Assembly: GCA_036802685.1 (NCBI GenBank)
Contig: DAIRVS010000128.1
Span: 1-12,792 of the forward strand
Direction of reading: 5' to 3'
DNA from: HGW-17 sp938004375
GTDB lineage: Bacteria; Myxococcota_A; Polyangia; HGW-17
DNA length: 12,792 bases
Shown: positions 6,516 to 12,792 of the stretch, piece by piece
Layout of the letters: every line of letters starts with the position of its first letter
Numbering within the stretch: position 1 is the stretch's first letter
Position numbers and translations under genes: made by a program
Notes under the pieces: model-generated
The model's input: only the letters and a program-made list of their open reading frames with translations
The model's database searches: none
What the model was told of the DNA's origin: nothing

Positions 6516-7448
6516 ATGCCAGACTCCCAGAACACCCAGGAAATGTTGTACAAATCCATCCTCGACAACATCTCCGACGGCATCTACGTCATCGACCTGC
6601 ACAGCCGTATCGTCTACTGGAACCCGGCGGCCGAGCGGATCACGGGGTACCCCCGCCAGGAGACCCTCGGGAAGCGCTGCTGCGAGACCTTCCTGAGGCA
6701 GATCGACGAGGAGGGCGAGGCGACGTGCGGACACTGCCCCGGGAAGATGGCCCTCGGGGATCACCAAGTGCACGAGCGCAACGTCTACGTCCAGCACCGG
6801 GACGGCTACCGCATGCCCATCGTCCTCAAGGCCGCGCCGCTCATGGGTCCAGGCGGCACGTTGCTGGGCGTCGTGCACATCTTCCACGACAATTCCTTCA
6901 ACGAGTTGATCTACCAGAACCTCGAGGAGCTCAAGAAGCAGGTCTACGTCGACCGCCTCACCGGCCTGTTCAACCGCCAGTACCTGGAGATGCGCATCAA
7001 CGGGCGCATCGACGAGTTCCGCCGCTACGGCTGGGGCTTCGGCCTGCTCTTCATCGACATCGACCACTTCAAGGACGTCAACGACCGCTACGGCCACACC
7101 ACCGGCGACGAGATCCTGAAGCTGGTGGCGCAGACCTTCCAGGCCAACACGCGGCCCAGCGACGTGTTCGGTCGCTGGGGCGGCGAGGAGTTCGTGGGGC
7201 TCATCGGATCGGCCGCCGAGCACGACCTGATGCACGTGGCCCGCCGCTTCCGCATGCTGGTGGCCAACTCCCAACTGCGCGGCGGCGACGAGATCATCCA
7301 CGTCACCATCTCGGTGGGCGCCACCCTGGCGCGCCTCGACGACACCATCGAGACCCTGGTCCAGCGCGCGGATCAACTCATGTACCAGAGCAAGGTCAGC
7401 GGCCGCAACCGCGTCACCATGGAGTTCACCAACCCCCTGGCGACGTGA
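6516..7448 (+). CDS. PAS-GGDEF diguanylate cyclase
   Basis: Makes the second messenger cyclic di-GMP from two GTP. 310 residues, no signal peptide or membrane segment, so cytoplasmic. The PAS sensor (about 8-125) has DNISDGIYVIDLHSRIVYWNPAAERITGY, and a short helix (129-143) links to the GGDEF domain (144-303). The GGDEF domain has DRLTGLFNRQYLE, FIDIDHFKDVND with metal-binding D181/D183, the active-site GGEEF (222-226), and an inhibitory RxxD site (R213, D216) exactly five residues before it, so product feedback is likely. The PAS part has Cys55, Cys56, Cys71 and Cys74 (CC...CGHCPG), a candidate redox or metal-sensing cluster. GAGG lies 5 bases before the ATG. No EAL domain is present. Biofilm or surface behaviour is the usual output, but the target cannot be told from here. 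Confidence 0.95.
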   Translation: MPDSQNTQEMLYKSILDNISDGIYVIDLHSRIVYWNPAAERITGYPRQETLGKRCCETFLRQIDEEGEATCGHCPGKMALGDHQVHERNVYVQHRDGYRMPIVLKAAPLMGPGGTLLGVVHIFHDNSFNELIYQNLEELKKQVYVDRLTGLFNRQYLEMRINGRIDEFRRYGWGFGLLFIDIDHFKDVNDRYGHTTGDEILKLVAQTFQANTRPSDVFGRWGGEEFVGLIGSAAEHDLMHVARRFRMLVANSQLRGGDEIIHVTISVGATLARLDDTIETLVQRADQLMYQSKVSGRNRVTMEFTNPLAT

Positions 7449-7449
7449 T

Positions 7450-7489
7450 CCCCCCGTAAAGCGACCGTCTTCGGTCGCCCTACAGGGGG
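7450..7489. terminator. Long palindrome after convergent genes (possible bidirectional terminator or REP-like element)
   Basis: Arms GCGACCG (7461-7467) and CGGTCGC (7472-7478) enclose a TCTT loop. Outside an AA/CC internal loop, GTA pairs with TAC, and then, past a C/A mismatch, five C pair with five G (7485-7489). The hairpin begins two bases after the stop of the cyclase. No T-run follows on either strand, so factor-independent termination is uncertain. The compact GTAGGGCGACCG-type stem resembles repetitive extragenic palindromes. Confidence 0.5.
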
Positions 7490-7546
7490 CTAACATATGT
7501 GGAAGCATCCAATTTATGCTAGCCCCGATAGCTCCGCTACCCGGGG
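7486..7546. repeat. Further nested palindromes in the convergent intergenic gap
   Basis: GGGGCTA (7486-7492) pairs with TAGCCCC (7520-7526), with AGCAT (7504-7508) and ATGCT (7516-7520) nested inside. Next to it, CCCCG (7523-7527) pairs with CGGGG (7542-7546), with TAGC/GCTA inside around a TCC loop. Because arms are shared, the structures compete. This fills the gap between the cyclase and the L,D-transpeptidase gene; no gene is seen in it. Confidence 0.45.
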
Positions 7547-7557
7547 TAAAAGGGCGC

Positions 7558-8079
7558 TCAAAAACTCGGGGGATCGTTTTGGATGATCAACAGGGAATGC
7601 AGGGGGACGAGGGAGAAGAGCAGGCTCGCCTGCACCGTGTCCAGGCGGACGCAGCCGGCGGAGACGGGCTTGCCCAGGTCCTCGGCGCCGGACTCGACGC
7701 CGTCCTTGTCGAAGGGGAGCCCGTGGATGCCGAACTTGGGCTTGAACTCCATCCACCAGTGCATGCCGTCGCCCTCGCGGTATCGGATTTTTGCCTTCTT
7801 GTAGTAGATGCGGAACTTGCCCTCGGGCGTGTAGCGGTTGCGGCCGGTGGACACGGTGAAGACCGCCAGCAGCGTCCGCTGGTGGAACAGGTACAACTTC
7901 TGCTCACGCAGCGAGACCACCAGGCGCTTGAGGGTCCCGGGATCCCACTCGGCCAGCCACGCGTCCACGGCGGTGCGCATCCGCGTCCGGGCGGCGGCGA
8001 GCGGCCCCTCCCCGGCCCGCGCCGGGACAGCGGGCAGCAGGCACGCCAGGAAAATGAGGAGCACAGCCATCCGTTTCAT
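7558..8079 (-). CDS. L,D-transpeptidase, YkuD family
   Basis: Periplasmic enzyme that forms non-classical peptidoglycan cross-links or attaches proteins to peptidoglycan, using a catalytic Cys. 173 residues. A signal peptide runs through about residue 22 (MKRMAVLLIFLACLLPAVPARA). The YkuD fold begins near LKRLVVSLREQKLYLF (50-65) and carries H119 in FGIHGLP and the S140-A-G-C143-V-R145 catalytic motif. The start is the ATG at 8079 with AAGG about 9 bases upstream. An in-frame TTG at 8115 would bury the signal peptide behind 12 extra residues and is less likely. No peptidoglycan-binding domain is fused. It is the last gene of the unit starting at 12614, 54 bases after the lipoprotein gene. Cross-linking versus protein anchoring cannot be separated by sequence alone. 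Confidence 0.9.
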   Translation of the reverse strand: MKRMAVLLIFLACLLPAVPARAGEGPLAAARTRMRTAVDAWLAEWDPGTLKRLVVSLREQKLYLFHQRTLLAVFTVSTGRNRYTPEGKFRIYYKKAKIRYREGDGMHWWMEFKPKFGIHGLPFDKDGVESGAEDLGKPVSAGCVRLDTVQASLLFSLVPLHSLLIIQNDPPSF

Positions 8080-8095
8080 CGCCCTGTACCTTACC

Positions 8096-8133
8096 CCGAC
8101 CCGGGGAAATCGCAAAATTCCGTCCCCGGTCGG
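8096..8133. other. Hairpin in the leader of the L,D-transpeptidase gene
   Basis: Plus-strand arms CCGACCCGGGGA (8096-8107) and TCCCCGGTCGG (8123-8133) give about 11 pairs with one bulged base and a 15-base AT-richer loop. It starts immediately after the lipoprotein TAA and ends 16 bases before the transpeptidase ATG. No T-run follows on the minus strand. It could attenuate readthrough or protect the upstream mRNA end. Confidence 0.4.
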
Positions 8134-9741
8134 TTATAGATCCGACGGCGGGGCGGTCTTGGCGGGCGCGGGCGTCTGGAGGCGGTTCAGGCGCTCGACC
8201 AGGAGCGGGTGGGTCTTCATGCTCCGCAGCCAGACGCCGTAGGGCAGCTGGGTCTCGATGGTCATGGTCTTCTTCGGGGGATCCAGGCGCAGGGAGACAC
8301 GCCAGGGATCCGGGGGGACCGACGGATACGGCGTGAAGCGCGGCGGCGGGGTCTGCCGGTGCTCCTCGATGACGGGGAGCACGAGGTTGACCATCGGCAG
8401 CAGCGAGATGACCGCGCGCAGGTTGTCCGCCGGCAGCTCCTGGGCAGGCGCCTCGGGCCAGGTGCCCCCAGTCCACACCACGCCGCCCTTCTCCCTGCGG
8501 GACTCGAAGCGGTAGACGCCGCCGAAGAGGCGATCCACGATCAGCCGATATTGCGAGTCCAGCGGGGCCGCTGCCGTGGGCCTGGCCTCCCAGACCAGCA
8601 GGTCGTCGGCCTTCGAGACCTGCCGCACGCTGAATTGGTCCGACTCGCCCGCACCGGTCGCCAGTTTGCCGGCGGCCTCCATGAGGAAGGCCTCCTGCCC
8701 GTCGGCCCGAAGGTCGATGCGGTGCGCCAGGGTCCCGCCTTCACCCAGGGCGATCTGGACGTCGATGGTGCGCAGATCGGTCAGGAACTTCTTGACTTTC
8801 TCCTGCATCCCGGCCGAGGTCTCCGCCTCGAACAGCGGCCACAGATCGATGCCCAGCCAGCGACCGCCGGCGAACTCCAGGTGCAGGTCGAACAGCGTGC
8901 GGCCGGTGAACGGGATCCGGCTCTTCCCCGGGGCGGCGAAAAAGGCGGGCGCCTCCTTCCACACGAAGTCCAGGCGCATCAGGCTCGCCAACTGGGCCCC
9001 CAGATCGATCTGCAGGCGGGCCTCCTCCATCCCCGCGAACAGCGCCTTGAACTCCTGCAACTGCTTCGCAGTCACGCCCGAGAGCGCCATCGCCGCGTCC
9101 ACCGCCGCGGCGAAATCCTGCTGCGCCCCCAGGGAGAACAGCGAGGGCACGTGCCCCTGCAACAGCACCACGCCGTCGGCAGGCAGCGCGGGCGCGGACC
9201 AGCCGTGGGCGTCCCGGGCGAGGGCCTCGGTGGATCCCAGGCAGGCGACGCCGCCCTTGTCCAACAGGAAATACACGGGGTGAGAACCCTCGGGGCCCCT
9301 GATCTTCTGAACCTGATCCTTCACGAACGCCACCGGTGCGCCCTCAGGGCTCTGCAACTGGGCCAGGTAAAGCCAGTCGGTGGCCTTCCCGGTCATGCAC
9401 AGCACGAACTTCGGCGGCGTCATCTTTCCCGGGGTCGGATCGGGGGGCTCGAACACCCAAGCCGAGATCCCCTTCAGGCTCTCGAGGTGCGGCCAGATCA
9501 GGCCCACCGCGGGGCCGGCCACGGCCGTGAGCTCCTGCTTCAGTTCGTCGAGGCGCGCGGGGATCCGGTAGTGGAGCTCGAGCATGGCGCGGGGCCGCGG
9601 GGCCGACGACGCTGCCTTGCCGGCACCCGGGGCGTCGCCCGGACCGGCGGCGGAGTCCTTCTCCTTGGGCGGCTTGGAACAGGCGACGGACAGAAGCAGC
9701 GCGAGGATCGACACGGTGGCGAACGACTTCGGGGTCTTCAT
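8134..9741 (-). CDS. Probable lipoprotein of unknown function
   Basis: I do not recognise the family. 535 residues. A lipoprotein-type signal (KTPKSFATVSILALLLSVAC) puts the modified Cys at 21, followed by a Lys/Ser/Ala/Pro linker (22-52). The box (SVAC) is slightly non-canonical at -3. The rest is a soluble alpha/beta-like body without membrane segments or obvious catalytic motif, ending in a Pro-rich tail (TPAPAKTAPPSDL). The general look (long body of scored substrate-like repeats, little Cys) recalls bacterial DUF3352-type proteins, but this is a weak impression. AAGGAG lies 7 bases before the ATG. The ATG shares one base with the barrel stop (TGATG), so translation is probably coupled to the barrel, and a surface or periplasmic partnership is plausible. 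The same frame stays open far upstream of this start (to 10581), but that extension is antisense-like noise over the barrel gene. Confidence 0.8.
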   Translation of the reverse strand: MKTPKSFATVSILALLLSVACSKPPKEKDSAAGPGDAPGAGKAASSAPRPRAMLELHYRIPARLDELKQELTAVAGPAVGLIWPHLESLKGISAWVFEPPDPTPGKMTPPKFVLCMTGKATDWLYLAQLQSPEGAPVAFVKDQVQKIRGPEGSHPVYFLLDKGGVACLGSTEALARDAHGWSAPALPADGVVLLQGHVPSLFSLGAQQDFAAAVDAAMALSGVTAKQLQEFKALFAGMEEARLQIDLGAQLASLMRLDFVWKEAPAFFAAPGKSRIPFTGRTLFDLHLEFAGGRWLGIDLWPLFEAETSAGMQEKVKKFLTDLRTIDVQIALGEGGTLAHRIDLRADGQEAFLMEAAGKLATGAGESDQFSVRQVSKADDLLVWEARPTAAAPLDSQYRLIVDRLFGGVYRFESRREKGGVVWTGGTWPEAPAQELPADNLRAVISLLPMVNLVLPVIEEHRQTPPPRFTPYPSVPPDPWRVSLRLDPPKKTMTIETQLPYGVWLRSMKTHPLLVERLNRLQTPAPAKTAPPSDL

Positions 9742-10871
9742 CAGAACACTCCTTCCGGCAACGGCGAGCTCAGCTGAAAATACGGCGTGAAGGCGCCCTC
9801 GGGGCCCAGCCCGAACGAACAGCCCAGGACCACATCCATGGCGCCGGCATATCCGGCGATGAGGTGCAGGCGCAGCTCGAGGCCGCCTCCCACCAGGGGA
9901 TCCGCCCAGTCGGCGGTCGTGTAGAAGGCCTCGCCCACGCCGCCATACACCTTGGCGCTCAGGCGCCGGGCGAAGAACGGCAGCGTGGCGTAACCCATCC
10001 CGAGCCAGGTGACGGGGAACGTGAGCGAGAATGTGCCCGCCCAATAGTGACGCCCCACGTCGGTGGTGTCGGGGAACCCGGGGACCAGGTTGCGCGGCGG
10101 CGACCAGGGGAAGCGCGGCCGGTTGCCCTCGAGCTGGGCGCCGCCCACGGCATACACGGGTCCGGCGACGTCCGCCGAGCCGCCCAGACGCAGCCGCGCG
10201 GTGAAGACCGTGTGGTCGCCCAGGGGCAGCTTGCGCCGGAAGATGCCGTCGAACGCCCCCAGCCACCTGAGCCCGCCGCCGTCGGAGCGCCAGATGGGCT
10301 CCACCGAGACCGACGCGTATTCGCCCTGCTCCCAATCGACCGCGTAGGTGGAGCTCTCGATCCGCTGGTACCAGGCGCCCGCCTTGCCCGCCAGCCGCGA
10401 GAAGGAGCCGGGCACCGACGGGAGCGGGTAGTCCGGCCGCGTGGCGGGCCAGGTCTCGGGGACCAGCCCCTCGCTCCACGACAGCGTGTAGAACGTCGAG
10501 GCGAAGCGCTTCACCCGCTGCCACACGGGCACGGAGAGGGTGGCCTCGAGGCGGTACCAGTCGTAGTCGTACTCGAGCCACTCGCGGTTGACCAGGGCGT
10601 TGCCGCGCGTCTCGTCACCGAAGGTGAACGCCAGGTTCAGCGGCCACCACGTGCCGTTGTAAGTGTAATACAGGCCGCCGTCGTACTCGCCGCTCGCCGG
10701 ATTCCACGAGGCCGACCCGCTCCAGGCGTGGAGCTCCACGGGGTCGAAGCCCATCATCGAGAGCGAGAAGCGATCCGCCACCGTGAAGCCGTAGTCGCCG
10801 AACCAGGCCACCGGCGCCAGGTGCCGCCAGGGGCGGTAGGGGCGCGCGTCGTGGACCAGCGGGCACGGGGT
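9741..10871 (-). pseudogene. C-terminal outer-membrane barrel half, cut off by an in-frame TAG
   Basis: 376 codons directly after the TAG at 10872-10874 and in the same frame as the peptidase-propeller gene. It opens with PLVHDARPYRPWRHLAPVAWFGDYGF, a linker followed by amphipathic, Tyr/Trp/Gly-rich strands typical of a BamA-like surface-antigen barrel (for example FASTFYTLSWSEGL, AGTFSLTFPVTWLGMGYATLPFFARR, LRLHLIAGYAGAMDVVLGCSFGL), and ends in Phe as outer-membrane barrels do. It has no signal peptide. The first usable start, GTG at 10811, has no ribosome-binding site and would drop the linker. It can therefore hardly work alone, so it is best read as the second half of a 957-codon gene spanning 9741-12614. 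The frame is intact to its end and its stop overlaps the lipoprotein ATG, which argues for a very recent interruption, a sequence error or readthrough. Confidence 0.75.
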
Positions 10872-10874
10872 CTA
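10872..10874 (-). other. In-frame amber codon splitting peptidase-propeller from barrel
   Basis: Minus-strand context CAC CGC TAG ACC CCG TGC. Starts at 12614 and 10811 are in the same frame, so one base change (for example from CAG, AAG, GAG, TGG or TAC/TAT) would restore a single open frame. TAG is used as an ordinary stop by two other genes in this window (at 4619-4621 and 6491-6493), so general reassignment is unlikely. Confidence 0.9.
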
Positions 10875-12614
10875 GCGGTGGGGCGAGTCCGCGCGCAACG
10901 GGAGCGCGGCCGGGGCCGGCAGGAAGTCCGCCGGCGCGAACGGCAGGATGAACAGGTTGAAGCCCTTCGCGGTGTAGCCCACGTAGACCAGCCAGCGGCC
11001 GTCGGCGCTCACGGTGGGCGAGAAGGCGCCGCCCAGCACGCGAGTGATCCTGGCGACGCGGCCGGTGGCGGCCTCCCACGCGTAGAGGTCGTAGATGCCC
11101 GAGCGGTCGCTGGAGAACAGCAAAAAGCGCCCGTCGGGGGACCAGGCGGGGTTCAGATCCATCGCCGAATCGTCGGTGAGGCGCACCGGCGTCTCGGCGC
11201 CCGGCTCGAGCAGCCACACGTCGCGCTGCCCGTCCTCCATCATCGAGAACGCCACGCGGCGCCCGTCCGGCGAGAGCCGCGGCCCGTAGATCCGCCGCCG
11301 CGCCCGGGCCGGCAGCAGCACCCGCGTCACCTTGCCCCGCCCGTCGAAGGCGACCAACTCGTGCCCCTCGCGCGTAAGGCGCACGGCCACCCGTGTGTCC
11401 CCGACCACCGTGGGGAACGCCAGGCGCGCGTCCTCGGTGACCCGCCGGGCGCCGTCTGGCCCCGCGCGGAACAGGTCGTAGCGCAGGTGCACGCGGCTGG
11501 CGTAGTCGACCTGGTGCACCCACGCGCCGGCGCCGTCCCAGGCGGGCGGCCCCATCTCGAGGATGCCCGTCTCCCAGACCCGTTCGGCCGTCGCCCGCCC
11601 CTGCCCGTCCACGACCAGGCGCCGCAGCGCGTTGGGGCGGTGGCCGTCGTGGCCCACGTAGAGCAGCTCGCCGGGCCGCGTGGGGTGGAACACGGGATAG
11701 AACGTCGTCTCGGCCATGGAGACCAGCGGCCGCCCCTCGCGCCGCCCGCCGGCGAGCACCCGATCCCGCACGCGCCCGGCCTCGGCCCGCTGGTGGCGCA
11801 CCCACTCCTCGTAGAGCTCGTCCAGGCCGCGCCCGAAGGACATGCGCGCGCTCTGGGACACGCCGAACGGGATCATCCGGTTGCCGTAGTCGGCGGTCAT
11901 GAAGCGCAGGTTGTCCTCGCCGTAGCGGTTGGCCAACCACCATAGAAAGCGCGAGCCGTACAGGTACGGGATGGACCCGTGGGGGAACGGGATGGGCGCC
12001 GACGAGATCTCGTCCAGGCGCTGGAGCCGGTCCTCGAGCGCGGAGGTGCGCAGGATCATGTCGTAGTAGCTCGCCCGGTTGCGCCCGGCGGTGGTGAACC
12101 GCGTCTCGCTGTGGATGGCCATGCCTTCGAGCACCCAGGAGGGCTGCACACTGTTGGGCACCCACACCTGCCCGAAGATGCGGTTGACCAGCTTGGGCAG
12201 CCCGCTCATGGTGTCCATGTGCAGCACGTGGGTGTACTCGTGGAGCAGCAGCCCCCAGAGCCAGTCGTCGAAGTCCGAGAGCTCGGACACGTCGTCAGGG
12301 GACACGGCGAACACGGTGATGGTCTTGCGGAAGTACGCCGTCGCCCAGCCGTTGGCCAGGTCGGTGGTGTCGGTGACGACGATGTGCGTGCGCCCCTCGG
12401 GGGTCCACCCCAGGTGCAGGGTGACCAGGTCGTGGGCCTTCTCGGCGAGCACGCCGACCTTGGCGGCCCAGCCCTCGTACCCCCGCGGATAGGTCACGGC
12501 GAAGTGTGTCGTGTCGAACGTGCGCCACTCGTGACGCGGATCGGCCGCGCGCGCCGGCGCCGCGGTGAGCGACCCGGCCAGGACCAGGAGAAATGGGAGT
12601 AAAAAGCGCGCCAT
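10872..12614 (-). CDS. Secreted MA-type metallopeptidase-like protein with PD40 propeller (N-terminal part)
   Basis: 580 residues before the TAG. A signal peptide (MARFLLPFLLVLAGSLTAAPARA, to about 23) is followed by a gluzincin-type domain (about 30-280) with HEYTH at 125-129 as zinc site and E163 in WVLEGMA as likely third ligand, as in peptidase MA-like proteins. From about 300 a beta-propeller follows, with PD40/TolB-like repeats: GPRLSPDGRRVAFSMMEDG (444-462), NPAWSPDGRFLLFSSDRSG (488-506) and SPTVSADGRWLVYVGYTAKG (532-551). The family usually continues into an outer-membrane barrel, which is what lies after the TAG. It would act in the periplasm or at the outer membrane; substrate unknown and activity unproven. 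The ATG has only a weak GGCGGA-type site upstream. First gene of the unit leading to the lipoprotein and L,D-transpeptidase. Confidence 0.88.
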   Translation of the reverse strand: MARFLLPFLLVLAGSLTAAPARAADPRHEWRTFDTTHFAVTYPRGYEGWAAKVGVLAEKAHDLVTLHLGWTPEGRTHIVVTDTTDLANGWATAYFRKTITVFAVSPDDVSELSDFDDWLWGLLLHEYTHVLHMDTMSGLPKLVNRIFGQVWVPNSVQPSWVLEGMAIHSETRFTTAGRNRASYYDMILRTSALEDRLQRLDEISSAPIPFPHGSIPYLYGSRFLWWLANRYGEDNLRFMTADYGNRMIPFGVSQSARMSFGRGLDELYEEWVRHQRAEAGRVRDRVLAGGRREGRPLVSMAETTFYPVFHPTRPGELLYVGHDGHRPNALRRLVVDGQGRATAERVWETGILEMGPPAWDGAGAWVHQVDYASRVHLRYDLFRAGPDGARRVTEDARLAFPTVVGDTRVAVRLTREGHELVAFDGRGKVTRVLLPARARRRIYGPRLSPDGRRVAFSMMEDGQRDVWLLEPGAETPVRLTDDSAMDLNPAWSPDGRFLLFSSDRSGIYDLYAWEAATGRVARITRVLGGAFSPTVSADGRWLVYVGYTAKGFNLFILPFAPADFLPAPAALPLRADSPHR

Positions 12615-12633
12615 GCGGTTTCCGCCTGCTCCA

Positions 12634-12661
12634 TTACACTGGAAACGGCGTCAAACTCAAG
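12634..12661 (-). promoter_or_regulatory. Candidate sigma-70-type promoter for the peptidase-propeller unit
   Basis: Minus strand TTGAGT (12661-12656) and TGTAAT (12639-12634), 16 bases apart, matching 4 of 6 and 5 of 6 consensus bases. The start would fall near 12627, giving a very short leader of about a dozen bases before the ATG at 12614. Confidence 0.5.
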
Positions 12662-12695
12662 CTGTCCGTGATTTTTCATGACCGGAACCGCGACG

Positions 12696-12788
12696 ACCCG
12701 GCCACGCCGGGTCCCGCTGCGCAAGCTTTGCGCGCCTGTGGGGCGTGGTCCCCGCGCACGAACTGCGCATCCGACCCCTGAATCAGGG
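12696..12788. repeat. Run of short hairpins at the right edge
   Basis: GACCCGGC (12696-12703) pairs perfectly with GCCGGGTC (12707-12714) around CAC. GCGCAA (12720-12725) pairs with TTGCGC (12729-12734). GGGG and CCCC follow near 12741-12754, and the last bases include CCTGA-A-TCAGG just before the edge. No gene is supported in 12615-12792. The run may be the end of an RNA or operon located to the right; the window stops before this can be decided. Confidence 0.35.
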
Positions 12789-12792
12789 AAAA

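Noticed and set aside
8080..8115. TTG start at 8115 for the L,D-transpeptidase
   Set aside because: It would add 12 charged residues before the signal peptide and begins inside the hairpin loop; the ATG at 8079 is better.
8134..10581. A single 815-codon minus-strand gene
   Set aside because: Only the part from 9741 has a signal peptide, lipobox and AAGGAG site. The upstream 280 codons lie over the barrel coding region in another frame and are low-complexity noise.
10872..10874. Evidence for general TAG recoding (pyrrolysine-type)
   Set aside because: Two other genes in the window end at TAG in sensible places, and no suppressor tRNA or pyl gene is present here. Kept only as a possibility to be tested genome-wide.
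9864..11945. Long plus-strand open frame (693 codons) opposite the peptidase-propeller and barrel genes
   Set aside because: Arg/Gly/Ala/His-rich composition typical of antisense frames in high-GC DNA; the minus strand holds clear domains. The same applies to long plus-strand frames at 66-1343, 1419-2534, 2739-4136, 3947-5719 and 8209-9777.
12593..12781. Small plus-strand ORF (62 codons) at the right edge
   Set aside because: Overlaps the promoter and hairpins, has no ribosome-binding site or recognisable sequence pattern.

Overview
The window is GC-rich and gene-dense, with the look of a Gram-negative, didermic bacterium. It carries a complete TonB-ExbB-ExbD energising system, a TonB-dependent receptor, predicted outer-membrane beta-barrels, a probable lipoprotein and an L,D-transpeptidase. 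A TonB C-terminal-type domain fused to the front of the receptor, secreted Cys-rich proteins with Asp-rich loops, and a MA-type peptidase/PD40 propeller/barrel protein together suggest a member of the former Deltaproteobacteria, most likely Myxococcota-like. That placement is an inference from architecture; no marker gene such as rRNA is present.

Left part, minus strand (5563 down to 1): a compact transcription unit reads secreted Cys-rich protein, exbB, exbD, tonB, then a TonB-dependent receptor that runs off the left edge. exbB/exbD and tonB/receptor overlap by a few bases, so translation is probably coupled. ExbB and ExbD would form the proton-driven motor, TonB would carry the force across the periplasm, and the receptor would import an unknown ligand. 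The receptor start (TTG) lies inside the end of tonB. It is followed by a tandem 9-bp repeat that encodes a long Arg/Thr/Ser-rich leader before the signal peptide.

Middle, plus strand (5702 to 7448): a tRNA-Lys(UUU) with encoded CCA, whose last A is also the A of the ATG of a secreted beta-barrel-like protein. This is followed by a PAS-GGDEF diguanylate cyclase with an intact GGEEF active site, an RxxD inhibitory site and a Cys cluster in the PAS part. A cluster of palindromes at 7450-7546 separates it from the convergent unit to its right.

Right part, minus strand (12614 down to 7558): a second unit starts with a secreted gluzincin-type (HExxH...E) protein with PD40 propeller repeats, continues in the same frame into an outer-membrane barrel, then a probable lipoprotein and a YkuD L,D-transpeptidase. 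A single in-frame TAG at 10872-10874 splits the peptidase-propeller half from the barrel half. The barrel half has no signal peptide or convincing start of its own, so this is a recent nonsense mutation, a sequence error or a readthrough site.

The most interesting points are the in-frame amber codon, the tRNA/ATG overlap, the repeat-encoded N-terminus of the receptor, and the TonB-type domain fused to a receptor in the same operon as a free TonB. No CRISPR array, prophage, transposase or recognised defence system was seen. The only stretch without a gene longer than 120 bases is the right end (12615-12792), which holds a promoter candidate and several hairpins.
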